Assembly: GCA_902575395.1 (NCBI GenBank)
Contig: CACGRA010000004.1
Coordinates: 1-54,488, forward strand
Direction: 5' to 3'
Source of the DNA: an uncultured Fidelibacterota bacterium
GTDB lineage: Bacteria > Fidelibacterota > Marinisomatia > Marinisomatales > Marinisomataceae
DNA: 54,488 nt
Shown here piece after piece: positions 43,925-54,090 of this stretch. The notes under the pieces are model-generated. The model searched no databases and had not been told where the DNA came from. It worked only from the letters and a program-made list of their open reading frames with translations. The stretch's first letter is position 1, and each line of letters starts with the position of its first letter. A program made the position numbers and the translations under genes.

Positions 43925-45068
43925 TCTTTTGACCCATAATTAATGTATGTATCTCATGGGTTCCTTCATAGGTATAAACTGTTTCTAGATTCATCATATG
44001 TCGCATCACCGAATAATCATCCATAATTCCATTAGCACCCAAAATTTCTCGCGATAACCTTGCCGATTCTCTGGCAATAGCAACATTATTCTTTTTACCA
44101 AGAGATATATGAGAAAAATCTAAATCTCCACTATCTTTAAGATTGCCTAATTGCAAAGCAAGAAGTTGAGCCTTAGTTATTTCTTCAATCATATACACAA
44201 GTTTTTGTTGGGTCAGTTGAAACCCGCCAATCGGTTTACCAAACTGTTTTCTATCTTTGCTATAGCTCAGTGCTGTTTCATAGCAATCAATAGCTGCACC
44301 AATTGATCCCCAAGCAATAGAATATCTTGCTTGAGTTAAACATGACAATGGCCCTTTTAGTCCTTCAATATTTGGAAGTCTATTAGAATCTGGCACTCTT
44401 ACATCTTTCATAAATAATTCTGAAGTAATTGAGGCTCTCAAACTCATTTTACCGTGAATGTCAGATGCAGTAAAACCTTCCATGCCTTTTTCTAATAAAA
44501 ACCCTCTAACAATATCCTCTTCATCTTTAGCCCACACTACTGCAACATCAGCGATTGATCCATTTGTAATCCACATTTTTGAACCATTAATTATCCAATC
44601 GTCTCCATCTTTTACAGCTTTTGTCTTCATACCCCCAGGATCTGAACCATTATTTGATTCAGTTAAACCAAAACATCCAACTGCTTCTCCAGAAGCTAAT
44701 AAAGGTAACCATTTTTCTTTTTGCTGTTCTGTGCCATATTGATATATAGGAAACATTACTAAACCGCCTTGAACGCTACAAACTGACCGTAGACCTGAAT
44801 CACCTTTTTCAAGTTCTTGCATTATTAAACCATAGGCATTGCTGCTAATTTCACTGCCTCCATATTTTTTAGGCAATGTGGCCCCAAAAAATCCTAATTC
44901 TCCCATCTTTGGTATCAAATCTAAAGGGAAAGATCCTTTTTCATAGTATTCATTAACTATGGGTAAAAATTCTTGTGAAACAAATTCATTTGCTGTTTTT
45001 TGAATTAAAAGCTCTTCGTCAGTTAACGAAGAAGTAATATTACAGAAATCTGGGCCAATATATTTCAT
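43899..45068 (-). CDS. gcdH: glutaryl-CoA dehydrogenase
   Basis: 389 aa from the ATG at 45068; the longer frame upstream runs into cysQ and is rejected. This FAD enzyme oxidises and decarboxylates glutaryl-CoA to crotonyl-CoA in lysine and tryptophan breakdown, passing electrons to ETF. GDSGLRSVCSVQGGLVM, CFGLTESNNGSDPGGMKT and YTYEGTHEIHTLIMGQKITD match GcdH closely, with the catalytic Glu in YEGTH. The etfBA and Etf:quinone oxidoreductase genes about 4.6 kb away fit as its electron outlet. It is 16 nt downstream of cysQ. Confidence 0.93.
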   Translation of the reverse strand: MKYIGPDFCNITSSLTDEELLIQKTANEFVSQEFLPIVNEYYEKGSFPLDLIPKMGELGFFGATLPKKYGGSEISSNAYGLIMQELEKGDSGLRSVCSVQGGLVMFPIYQYGTEQQKEKWLPLLASGEAVGCFGLTESNNGSDPGGMKTKAVKDGDDWIINGSKMWITNGSIADVAVVWAKDEEDIVRGFLLEKGMEGFTASDIHGKMSLRASITSELFMKDVRVPDSNRLPNIEGLKGPLSCLTQARYSIAWGSIGAAIDCYETALSYSKDRKQFGKPIGGFQLTQQKLVYMIEEITKAQLLALQLGNLKDSGDLDFSHISLGKKNNVAIARESARLSREILGANGIMDDYSVMRHMMNLETVYTYEGTHEIHTLIMGQKITDIPAFE

Positions 45069-45084
45069 TTTTTCTTTATGCTTT

Positions 45085-45870
45085 CTAGTATAGCAAATCT
45101 GAGATGCTATCAAACAACATAGAATTTGTGGCAATTATAGGGTCTGTAACAAGAGTTTTCTTTTGATTATATAGAATATTATCACCATTAATTTTTTTCA
45201 TCACTCCACCAGCTTCATTAATAATGCAATCTCCAGCACAAATGTCCCATTCATTTTTTGGTGCAACTGTTGCTGTAATATCATATAACCCTGATGCAGC
45301 TAAACCTAATTTATATGCAATACTACCAACAGATTTAATAGAAGAAAAATTATTCTTATAATTATTCCATAGTCCTTTAGTTTTTTCAGATCTGCTTACA
45401 ACAATTGAAGCATTTTTTAGATCTTGAATAGTAGAAATTTTTATCTGATCTGAATTTAAAAATGCACCTTTGTTCTTTTGTGCATAAAACATTTCATCCG
45501 ATATAGGATTATAAATAACACCTACAACTGGTATATTGCTTTCAACAAGACCAATACTCACAGAAAATTCAGGAATTTTTTGAATAAATTCTTTAGTCCC
45601 ATCTAATGGATCAATAATCCAAACACGTTTTTTATCTATTCTATCGTATGTATCAACAGTTTCTTCAGAAAGCCAACCATCATGAGGGAATTCACCGCCT
45701 AAAAAATTAGCAAGATATTGATCAGCTTCATAATCGGCAGCTGTAACAGGGCTATTGCCTGAATCTTTCTTATATTCAATATCTTGGGAATAAGATTCTA
45801 AGTGTTTAATTAAAATTTTACCTGCATTCCTAGCAGCAACTTTTGCAGCAATTAGTTCTTCGTTAAACAT
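45085..45870 (-). CDS. cysQ: CysQ-like 3'(2'),5'-bisphosphate nucleotidase / inositol-monophosphatase family
   Basis: 261-aa Mg2+-dependent, Li+-sensitive phosphatase fold. Motif A WIIDPLDGTKEF (near 84-95) with metal Asp residues, the preceding WLSEETVD Glu pair and motif B WDICAGDCIINEAGG near 204-218 are all in place. The KEF after the motif-A DGT favours CysQ (PAP hydrolysis) over IMPase. It is first in the minus-strand pair cysQ-gcdH; the divergent rng starts 199 bp away. Confidence 0.88.
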   Translation of the reverse strand: MFNEELIAAKVAARNAGKILIKHLESYSQDIEYKKDSGNSPVTAADYEADQYLANFLGGEFPHDGWLSEETVDTYDRIDKKRVWIIDPLDGTKEFIQKIPEFSVSIGLVESNIPVVGVIYNPISDEMFYAQKNKGAFLNSDQIKISTIQDLKNASIVVSRSEKTKGLWNNYKNNFSSIKSVGSIAYKLGLAASGLYDITATVAPKNEWDICAGDCIINEAGGVMKKINGDNILYNQKKTLVTDPIIATNSMLFDSISDLLY

Positions 45871-46069
45871 AGATTGTTCAGATTATATACATTTTAAACT
45901 TAAAAATCGTTAAATTCCTTTCGAAATTGAGGACAGAATCTATGATTTATTATTTTTTGTTTTTTAAAATTTAGATATTAATAAAGATTTTTTATTCCAA
46001 TTTATTCTCTCCTCTTTTCACTAAAAGTTAAATATTTGCTCTTTATTAAGAGTAAAGTTAGAGGCTATA

Positions 46070-47563
46070 ATGAAAAAAGAAATTTACATTAGTGAAAGCA
46101 TTGGGGAAACCCGAATAGCTGTCAAAGAAAATGGTAAGCTTGCAGAAGTCCATGTTGATAAGCAATCACAAGAACGTACCGTAGGTAATATCTATAAAGG
46201 GATTGTTGAGAATGTAATTCCAGGGATGCAAGCTGCTTTTGTTAATATTGGACAAAATAATAATGCATTTTTACCATTCTCTGAAATATCAGATCCAGAA
46301 TTAATAGCTAATTCAAATAACAATTCCAAAGAAATCAATGTTCTTCTTAGTCCGGGACAAGAAATTATTGTTCAGGTAATTAAAGAACCTTTTGATAAAA
46401 AAGGTGCTCGTATTACAACAGACTTGTCGATTGCTGGAAGATTTATTGTTTTAGTGCCTAATTCAAAATATGTCGGAGTTTCAAAAAAAATGAGAGATAA
46501 ATATGAAAGAAGAAGATTGAAAAAAATAGCATTTGAAATGAAAAAACATGGATTAGGAATAATTATCAGGACTGTTGCAGAAGGAAAAACAGAAAAACAG
46601 ATACAAAATGATTATGCTAATTTAGAAAAAAAATATAAACAATTAATGGATTCAGCTCAAAAAGTTGAAGGACCTACACTAATTCATAGCGATTTAGAGA
46701 TGACATCAAGCGTCTTAAGAGATTTAATAAGTGATAATGTTGAAAAAATTGTAGTTGACTCAAAAAATAATTTCAAAAAAATACAGAAAATTATTAAAGA
46801 AGACTCTCTAGAAATAGGAGATTTAATTGAACATTATAAAAAAAGGGTTCCGTTATTTAAAGAAGAAAAAATTGATGATGAATTAATGAAATTGCTCAGA
46901 AAAAAAGTATGGCTAAAAAGTGGAGCATATTTAATTATTGAACGAACAGAAGCAATGGTTGTAGTTGATGTTAATAGTGGAAAATTTGTCGGTAAAAAAG
47001 GACATGAAGAGAATTCTCTCAAAATTAACTTAGAAGCAGCAAAAGAAATTGCAAAACATCTCAGACTAAGACACTTGTCGGGATTAATTTTAATTGACTT
47101 TATTGATATGGTTGCTAGCGACAATAGAAAAAAAGTGTATCTTGAAATGAAAAAAGAATTAAAAAAAGATCGTGCAAAAGTTGCTGTGTCAGAAATATCT
47201 GAATTTGGCGTTTTAGAGATGACTAGAGAACGTACCGGTTTGAGCATCGTTGATTCGTTGACAGAGTCTTGTGATGATTGCAAAGGAGCAGGAAGAATAA
47301 TATCCAAGGATACATTATTAACACAAATTGATTATTGGTTACGTGATTACAAGCAGAAAAATAAAGATTTGAGATTAAAACTATTTTTGCACCCTGAAAT
47401 TGCGCATTATTTTAAAAAAGAACAAAAAAAGGCATATATTCGTCTTATGTGGCAAAATTTTGTTTATTTAAAAATAGTTGAAGATACTAATGTTCAAAAA
47501 AATAGTTTTAAATTCACAAAGATGAATAATGACCAAGATATTACAAGTGAAATAGTCACTTGA
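46070..47563 (+). CDS. rng: ribonuclease G/E family endoribonuclease
   Basis: 497 aa, RNase G length, without the long RNase E tail. The N-terminal S1 domain has NIYKGIVENVIPGMQAAFVNIG (split near 44-64), the catalytic domain has VVVDVNSGKF and LILIDFIDM with the two metal Asp, and the zinc-link Cys pair is in CDDCKGAG near 405. It processes 16S rRNA 5' ends and mRNAs. An AGAGG site precedes the ATG by 5 nt. The order rng-rplU is the common one, normally followed by rpmA. Confidence 0.95.
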   Translation: MKKEIYISESIGETRIAVKENGKLAEVHVDKQSQERTVGNIYKGIVENVIPGMQAAFVNIGQNNNAFLPFSEISDPELIANSNNNSKEINVLLSPGQEIIVQVIKEPFDKKGARITTDLSIAGRFIVLVPNSKYVGVSKKMRDKYERRRLKKIAFEMKKHGLGIIIRTVAEGKTEKQIQNDYANLEKKYKQLMDSAQKVEGPTLIHSDLEMTSSVLRDLISDNVEKIVVDSKNNFKKIQKIIKEDSLEIGDLIEHYKKRVPLFKEEKIDDELMKLLRKKVWLKSGAYLIIERTEAMVVVDVNSGKFVGKKGHEENSLKINLEAAKEIAKHLRLRHLSGLILIDFIDMVASDNRKKVYLEMKKELKKDRAKVAVSEISEFGVLEMTRERTGLSIVDSLTESCDDCKGAGRIISKDTLLTQIDYWLRDYKQKNKDLRLKLFLHPEIAHYFKKEQKKAYIRLMWQNFVYLKIVEDTNVQKNSFKFTKMNNDQDITSEIVT

Positions 47564-47596
47564 AAGATACTAAATTAGCTATTAAGTTCTCGCGCT

Positions 47597-47857
47597 ATGA
47601 TTGCAATTGTAGAAATATACGGAAAACAGTATAAAGTCACTAAGGGTGACACTATTACAGTTAATTCTAAGATTGACTTAGATATAGGTAAAACTATCAA
47701 ATTTGATACTGTAAAAGCAATATTTGATAAGGATAAGAATATCTTTAGTCCAAAAGAATTAAATAAATACAAAGTAAGCGCTAAAATAGTTGATCATTCT
47801 AGAGATAAAAAAATAACTGTTATCAAGAAAACAGTGAAAAAGCTCAAAGTTTTTTAA
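47597..47857 (+). CDS. rplU: 50S ribosomal protein L21, C-terminally truncated
   Basis: 86 aa against the usual 100-105. The start MIAIVEIYGKQYKVTKGDTI and the SAKIVDHSRDKKITVIK region are L21. The reading frame then ends KKTVKKLKVF-stop without the conserved basic tail (K-G-H-R-Q type) that contacts 23S rRNA. No other frame downstream encodes that tail, and rpmA (L27), which normally follows, is absent. What follows instead is the interior of sprA. This indicates a deletion or an assembly join near 47,850, not a natural short L21. Confidence 0.85.
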   Translation: MIAIVEIYGKQYKVTKGDTITVNSKIDLDIGKTIKFDTVKAIFDKDKNIFSPKELNKYKVSAKIVDHSRDKKITVIKKTVKKLKVF

Positions 47858-47868
47858 TCTATGATAAA

Positions 47869-50490
47869 ATGAAAATGTATGTGCATGGTAATAGCGTAGA
47901 CATAGAAGAGAACCAAACTGATGTTCAATTATTTATTGAGTTTGGTAATGGAGAAGAATATTATAGATTAAGTCAGCCTGTTTATGATGGGTGGGATGAA
48001 GGCCAGAATCGTAATTCTATTGATTTAGATTTAGATTGGTTAACTACGTTAAAAAATGCTGACGACATTTCTATTGAAAAAATTAACTCCAATGACACTT
48101 TTGTTGATTCAACAGACTATAAACGTTATTCATTTATTGATGAAAATAATGATGAATATAAAAAAGTAGAAATTGTAGGAAATCCTTCGCTCTCTAGATT
48201 ACAATATTTTATTGTTGGTGTAGAAAATGATTCAGAGCATCCTATTAGCGGAGAATTATGGCTTGATGAGTTAAGACTTAGTGGGGTTAAAAAAGAAAGA
48301 GGCACAGCTGTAAGATTAAAATCAGAATTTAATTTATCCGATCTTAATCGAAGCACATTGTCATATGTGAGAAAAGATGCTGATTTCCATGTTTTGCAAG
48401 AACGTCTTGGAAGCAATGTAAGCACAGAGACATTTATATTTACCAATCAGATTGAATTAGGAAAATTTTTACCACAAAATCTCGGAATTGCATTTCCTGT
48501 TAATGTGACATATAATATGCAAAATAATACTCCAAAATTTTTACCTGGTACTGATATTAGAACTGGAGCTAGTGCGCCAGATTCAGTCATCACACAATCT
48601 TCAACAATTAGTATGAATGGTAAAATTTCTAAGAAAATAAAATCAGAAAATCCTTTTATTAGATATACTATTGATAATTTGAGCACAACATTTAATGCGT
48701 CTGTACAAAATCGATCTGATGAAATTATGAAACGTGTTGATACAGACAGATTTACTACTAGCCTAGACTATAATCTTAGGTTTCCAAGCGATAATTATAT
48801 TGAAGCATTTCAATGGCTAGAAAAAATACCTGTGGTGGGTGAAAATATGAGTAAAACAAAGTTTTTTTATACTCCTAGTTCATTCAATAGTAGCATAAAG
48901 TTGAACCAAAGTTTTTCTGAAAAACAGTCTAGATCAGTAGAAGATGTTATTGATGATTTTAACTTAGGTTTAACTAGAAATTTTAATGTTTCTTATAAAA
49001 TATTTGATAATCTTCAATTTAATTATACTAAAAATATACAAAGCGATATGGCAGAATATCGTGATGAAGTTATTCAAGCATTAACAGATTTTGAGACTGG
49101 AGATAGAACTAATAATACTGAATCGTTTGCTTCTAATTTTTCTCCTAAATGGGTTTCTTGGTTTTCTCCTAATTTTACATATAATGCGAATTATTCATGG
49201 AATAAACCTAAATCGAGTGTTTTTGATGGAGCAAATATTGTTTCAGTAAGAAATAGTGGATTTAATTTTAGTCTTTCTCCAACAGAAATAATTGAAATAT
49301 TTTATACCCCAGCTTCTAAAAGAAATACAACTGGCTCTAAAACACGAACACGATCTAGAGAAGATATAGGATCTCTTTCTGTTGATATGGGAGATGATGA
49401 TTTAGAAAAATCTGATGAAAAAAGTTCCGAAAGAAAAAACAAAAGGAAAATTAATGATAGTCTACGAATGGAAAAAATATATGGCTGGTCAAAAAAGATA
49501 GAACCATTATCGTTTACTATAAATAATACGACAAATTTAAGCTCTAATGGTGTGCAGGGCAGTATTCCACTAAACTATAGACTTGGATTTTCCGATTCAC
49601 ATGGGCTAGAGTATGCTCCTGAAGTTGGTTTAAATACTGGAGTTGATGATATTAAAAAATCATTATCTATTAGAACTGGAATAAAATTTAATCCTACCAC
49701 ATCAATGAGTGTTTCCTTTTCTGAAAGCATTTCTTCTAATTTAAATGGCTATGGTATTGATATTCGATCAATAAACAGAGACTATTTTTCTTATGGTGAG
49801 CATTTATCTAGTGGATTACCATTTTCAAATTGGTCATTTCGCATTGGCGGACTTGAAAAGATAAAATTTATTAGCCCTTATGTAAAATCTCTTTCAATGG
49901 AACATGCATTTAATGGGAAACAAACTGTTTCATGGAGATTTAATGAAGGGGGAACTAGTGATATTAATTTGTTCCAAATATCTTCTTTTATTGATAGGAA
50001 AAATAATGATATACAATTTTCTCGCATAACAAGAAGCTTTGCTCCTTTGCTTGGTATTACTACTTCTTTTAAAAATGGAATTTCAACAAATGTTAGAAGT
50101 AATATAACTCATACGCTTGATGAAGTCGCAAATGGATTAACTTATATATCAGAGAATAGCATACTTGCAAGTATTACATATAATTTTACAAGAGGAATTC
50201 GTATTCCATTACCATTTACAGAACGAAATGTTGATTTAAAAAATAATATTAATCTGACATTAAATTTTGATGTAAGTAAGAAAAAAGAAGAAGGATCAAA
50301 AGATAAAATAAATTTTGCAGAACAAAATTTTGTTAATTCATGGAAAACAATTTTAAGAGTAACTTATGCTTTAACTGATAATATATCTGGAAGTCTTTTT
50401 TATGAGTATCGAGAAAATGATACAAGACTCACAGGTAGACGAATAGATAGAGATTTTGGAGTAAATATTAATGTTGCAATTAGGGGATAA
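47869..50490 (+). pseudogene. SprA (T9SS/gliding outer-membrane protein) C-terminal fragment, 5' end missing
   Basis: 873 codons from the first ATG; the frame is open back to 47809. Full SprA proteins have about 2,000-2,500 residues. The sequence begins at a segment internal in SprA (YDKMKMYVHG, then GEEYYRLSQPV and NSIDLDLDWL), continues through VEIVGNPSLSRLQYFIVGVEN and GELWLDELRL, and keeps the C-terminal beta-barrel strands and probable end (RDFGVNINVAI). No signal peptide. SprA forms the type IX secretion translocon in Bacteroidota. Without its N-terminal half this copy cannot be functional as read. It overlaps the M28 gene by 20 nt. The break coincides with the L21 truncation. Confidence 0.75.
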
Positions 50491-51409
50491 AATTAAATAT
50501 TTGATAATATTATTTTTACTGTTTTCGTGTAGTAAAGAAGAGCAAATATTAGTTCCTGATTTTGATGGAGTTAAAGCATTTCACTATATAGAAAAGCAGT
50601 GTGAATTTGGTCCAAGGAACCCTGGGTCATCTGGGCATAAAGAATTTTCAATCTATTTAGAAAGTTTTTTAAAAAAGTATGATCAAAATCTTATTGTTCA
50701 AGAATTTGAATATACTGAACCTGTTACTGAAACTATAAAAGAAGGTAAAAATTTTGTTGTACAATTTAATAAAGATGCAGAATACAGATTATTGCTCGGA
50801 GCACATTGGGATACTCGTTCTATATCAGATCAAGATAAGAATCTTGAAAATAGAAAATTACCAGTATTGGGAGCTAATGATGGTGGAAGTGGAACCGCAG
50901 TATTAATGACTTTATGTGATATATTTTCTCAAAATAATCCACCGATTGGTATTGATATGGTTTTCTTTGATGCAGAAGATGGAGGAATTTCTTATCATCC
51001 CAACACTTATGCATTAGGATCAGAATTTTTTGCTAAAAATTTACCTATTCAAAAACCAAATTTTGGAATTATTGTTGATATGGTTGCTGACAAACAGTTA
51101 AATATACCAATAGAACGATATTCTTACAATATTGCTCCAGATGAAGTAATAAAAATTTGGGATTTAGCTGAAAAACTTTCTCTTCAAGCATTTGAGAAAA
51201 AAATTGGTGAAGAAATTTATGATGATCATGTTCCATTGTGGGAGCATGCTCAAATCCCTACCATTGATATTATTGATTTTAAATATCCTAACTTATTCTA
51301 TAATCACTGGCATACCCAACAAGATACACCTGAAAATTGTTCGCCAAAAAGTTTAGAGCAGGTAGGAACTTTGTTAGTAAATTATATCTATGCTGAAAAA
51401 CATAAATAA
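50471..51409 (+). CDS. M28-family metallopeptidase / glutaminyl-cyclase-like lipoprotein
   Basis: 312 aa. The N-terminus has a hydrophobic stretch ending at a lipobox (LLFSCS), so it is an exported lipoprotein. The zinc-binding order of M28/glutaminyl cyclase is seen: LGAHWDTR (His, Asp), LGANDGGSGTAVL (bridging Asp), FFDAEDGG (catalytic Glu and ligand) and HWHTQQDTPEN (last His). The fold suits an aminopeptidase or glutaminyl-peptide cyclotransferase; the AEDGG context and W-H-T end favour the cyclase group. The ATG start lies inside the end of sprA, and a later non-ATG start is possible. Confidence 0.82.
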   Translation: MLQLGDKIKYLIILFLLFSCSKEEQILVPDFDGVKAFHYIEKQCEFGPRNPGSSGHKEFSIYLESFLKKYDQNLIVQEFEYTEPVTETIKEGKNFVVQFNKDAEYRLLLGAHWDTRSISDQDKNLENRKLPVLGANDGGSGTAVLMTLCDIFSQNNPPIGIDMVFFDAEDGGISYHPNTYALGSEFFAKNLPIQKPNFGIIVDMVADKQLNIPIERYSYNIAPDEVIKIWDLAEKLSLQAFEKKIGEEIYDDHVPLWEHAQIPTIDIIDFKYPNLFYNHWHTQQDTPENCSPKSLEQVGTLLVNYIYAEKHK

Positions 51410-52436
51410 AATTCTTTTGAGTATAATTTTTCTGCTTTCTTGTTCAGGCGGAGGAAGTTCTCCTGCAAGCCCTGATGACGGCTCTGATAACAATGGAAAT
51501 ACTGGAGATTCTTATGTATTCCCAAATGCAACTAACTTTGATAGAGAAAATCAAATAGAAATTATCTCTTGGAATATCCAAACTTTTCCTCAATTAAATA
51601 CCACTGCAGATTATGTTAAAAGTTTGCTTGAATCATGGAATGCTGATATATATGTGTTACAAGAAATGGGAGATAATAATACTCTTATAAGTATGGTAAA
51701 CGCTATGCCTGAGTATTCTTATATGCTATCTAGCGAAACAAGTAATTGGGATTTTGCCTTAGTATATAAAACTGCAAATTCCGATTGCGCTTCTTGTGGA
51801 ACTGTAACATATAATAGCCATAATGAACTTTGGGCCGATACGCCTAACTCTAATGACAATGATGATGACTATACAAATAATGCACTTTATCAATTTGCAA
51901 GCAGACCACCAATGGAGAATTATTTAACTTGGACTAATGGAACAAAATCTGTTGATTTATATGTTACCAATATTCACTATAAATGTTGTGGGGATGGAGA
52001 ATTGGATATCACAGATAAAGGAGCAGAATCCACAAGAAGACATTATGCAAGCACTCTTCTTAGAGATCATATAATGAATAATAGACAAGGTGACTATGTA
52101 GTCCTTGCTGGCGATTTTAATAATGTTGGTGAACAATCTATATTAAACCCTTCAATTGCGCCTTTAACTGATCCAGATCAGAATAGTGATTATTTTAAAA
52201 TGGTTGATGAGTATGTTTTTGCTCAAAATAGTTCTACATGGTCTTGGCAAGGATGGAGAAGTTCATTTAGTGCATCACATCTTGATCATATTATTATTAA
52301 TCAACCACTTTTTCAGTTTGAAGCTGTATCTGATGGAGGCATAATTAATATGCTTACTGAAACTGGTATGTCAAACTATGATATTGATGACAAACTTTCA
52401 GATCACCAACCATCTTACTACAGATTTTATCCATAA
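51390..52436 (+). CDS. endonuclease/exonuclease/phosphatase-family lipoprotein
   Basis: 348 aa. The signal peptide ends in a lipobox (FLLSCSGGG), followed by a Ser/Pro/Asp/Gly linker. The DNase I-like fold has IISWNIQTFPQ, VLQEMGD (metal Glu), LAGDFNNVG (Asp, Asn) and LSDHQPSYY (Asp-His). Surface EEP proteins act on extracellular DNA or on phosphate esters; which one is not readable. It overlaps the M28 gene by 20 nt and precedes the TPR gene by 3 nt. Confidence 0.85.
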   Translation: MLKNINKILLSIIFLLSCSGGGSSPASPDDGSDNNGNTGDSYVFPNATNFDRENQIEIISWNIQTFPQLNTTADYVKSLLESWNADIYVLQEMGDNNTLISMVNAMPEYSYMLSSETSNWDFALVYKTANSDCASCGTVTYNSHNELWADTPNSNDNDDDYTNNALYQFASRPPMENYLTWTNGTKSVDLYVTNIHYKCCGDGELDITDKGAESTRRHYASTLLRDHIMNNRQGDYVVLAGDFNNVGEQSILNPSIAPLTDPDQNSDYFKMVDEYVFAQNSSTWSWQGWRSSFSASHLDHIIINQPLFQFEAVSDGGIINMLTETGMSNYDIDDKLSDHQPSYYRFYP

Positions 52437-52439
52437 AAA

Positions 52440-53183
52440 GTGAAATACTTCTTTCTTTCTATTGCCTTAGTTGGGTTTTTGTTCTCTCAAGATTTTAAAG
52501 AGATTGATTCAAATTTAGAGAATAGAAATTTTGAAGATGTTATCATCCCTTTAAATAAGCTTAATACTGAATACCCTAAAAATTTAGATGTACTAGTCAG
52601 ACTTTCTGCAGCACATCATTTGTTATCAGAAAAAACATATGATAAGAAAATGGATTCATATCATTTAAATAAGGCTATGGACTATATAAATGAAGCTATC
52701 AAAATTGATTCAACTAATGGACAAGTGCATAAATGGTATGCTTTGGCATATGGGAAAAAACTTGAAAATCTTCCTATAAGATCTCAGATTGAAGGTGCTA
52801 AGATTATTGAATTTCATTCAATGGAAGCAATTAAAAAACTTCCTAACGATCCTTATTGTTACAATGTTATGGGTCAATGGCATTACCGATTAGCAGATTT
52901 AGGTAAAATGTCACGAGGGTTGGCAAAAATTATTTTTGAAGAACCTCCACAAGGTTCTTTTGATATTGCACTTGATTATTTCGAAAAGAGTATCAAATTA
53001 GAACCTGAATATATAGGCACATATTACTGGCTTGGTAAAACTTATCAAAAATTGGGAAGATTTAATGATACATTAGCAATTTTTGAAAAAGGTATTCAAT
53101 TATCACCTCCATACAAAAGAGAAGAAGCATTTTATCAAGAAATGGTTAAAATTCTTAAAAAGAATGATAGAAAAAAGTCTTAA
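52440..53183 (+). CDS. exported TPR-repeat protein
   Basis: 247 aa from a GTG start, with a signal peptide (KYFFLSIALVGFLFSQ). At least four helical-repeat units are seen (NPxx-like helix pairs such as HLNKAMDYINEAIKIDSTNG, GSFDIALDYFEKSIKLEPEY and RFNDTLAIFEKGIQLSPP), similar to the RMD1-like TPR family. It is a protein-protein interaction scaffold in the periplasm or outer membrane with an unknown partner. It overlaps the queG start by 20 nt. Confidence 0.75.
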   Translation: MKYFFLSIALVGFLFSQDFKEIDSNLENRNFEDVIIPLNKLNTEYPKNLDVLVRLSAAHHLLSEKTYDKKMDSYHLNKAMDYINEAIKIDSTNGQVHKWYALAYGKKLENLPIRSQIEGAKIIEFHSMEAIKKLPNDPYCYNVMGQWHYRLADLGKMSRGLAKIIFEEPPQGSFDIALDYFEKSIKLEPEYIGTYYWLGKTYQKLGRFNDTLAIFEKGIQLSPPYKREEAFYQEMVKILKKNDRKKS

Positions 53184-54090
53184 AAATATTATTTCAAAAA
53201 AATCTATTGAACTTGGGTTTGATAAAATTGGTTTTGCAGATCCAAAAGAAGATATTGATCCTAATAAATATCTTGATAAATGGATAGAGTCTAAATATCA
53301 TGGAACAATGCAATGGATGGAATCAAGAAAAAAAGAACGTGCAGACATTTTTAATTATTTTCCTGAAGTACAAACTGTAATTTCATTGGCTTTTAATTAT
53401 TTTACAAAACGAAGCTCAGAATTTTCAGAAGATTATAACTCAAAAATTAAATTTAGCAATTATGCATGGGGTGAAGACTATCATGAAATTATTAAGAAAA
53501 AATTACATGATATTAAAAATGAAATTTTAAAGCATGATCCATCAATAAAAATCATTTTATGCGTTGATACGGCACCAATTATGGAAAAACAATGGGCTCA
53601 GAAAGCAGGAATTGGCTGGCAAGGTAAAAATACTAATTTACTTACTAAAGAATTGGGTAGCTGGGTATTCTTAGCAGAAATATTGATTGACAAAAGATTA
53701 GATTATGATTCTCCTTTTGAAGAAGATTTATGTGGAAGCTGCACAGCATGCATTGATTCATGTCCAACAAACGCATTAACAGAATATAAAATTGATTCAA
53801 ATAAATGTATTTCTTATCTAACTATTGAGTATAGAGAAGATTTTGAAAACGAAGATTTACATAATTGGATTTATGGATGTGATGTATGCCAAGAAGTTTG
53901 TCCATGGAATATTAAATTTGAAAAAATCAAAAAAGATAAACATTTTGAAGCACGAGATTCATTAATCAATTTTTTCAAATCAGATTGGGAAAATCTGAAT
54001 GAAGAAAATTTTAAATCAAGTTTTAAAAACTCTGCTGTAAAAAGAACTAAGTATAAAGGGTTAAAAAGAAATATTGATTCATTACGATAA
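53164..54090 (+). CDS. queG: epoxyqueuosine reductase
   Basis: 308 aa from the ATG at 53164; an open frame reaching back to 53083 lies inside the TPR gene and is rejected. This cobalamin- and Fe-S-dependent enzyme reduces epoxyqueuosine to queuosine in tRNA. The Asp in CVDTAPIMEK is the catalytic residue, GWQGKNTNLL is the B12-side loop, and two [4Fe-4S] motifs are CGSCTACIDSCP and CDVCQEVCPWN, with KCISYLTIEYR between. The HEAT-like C-terminus of longer QueG proteins is missing. It abuts the convergent partial gene. Confidence 0.95.
   Translation: MIEKSLKNIISKKSIELGFDKIGFADPKEDIDPNKYLDKWIESKYHGTMQWMESRKKERADIFNYFPEVQTVISLAFNYFTKRSSEFSEDYNSKIKFSNYAWGEDYHEIIKKKLHDIKNEILKHDPSIKIILCVDTAPIMEKQWAQKAGIGWQGKNTNLLTKELGSWVFLAEILIDKRLDYDSPFEEDLCGSCTACIDSCPTNALTEYKIDSNKCISYLTIEYREDFENEDLHNWIYGCDVCQEVCPWNIKFEKIKKDKHFEARDSLINFFKSDWENLNEENFKSSFKNSAVKRTKYKGLKRNIDSLR

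Noticed and set aside
45069-45134. N-terminal extension of glutaryl-CoA dehydrogenase
   Set aside because: It would overlap the end of cysQ and does not resemble the family; the ATG at 45068 gives the normal N-terminus.
47869-50490. Complete outer-membrane protein starting at 47869
   Set aside because: No signal peptide, and the first residues match the middle of SprA, so it is a fragment.
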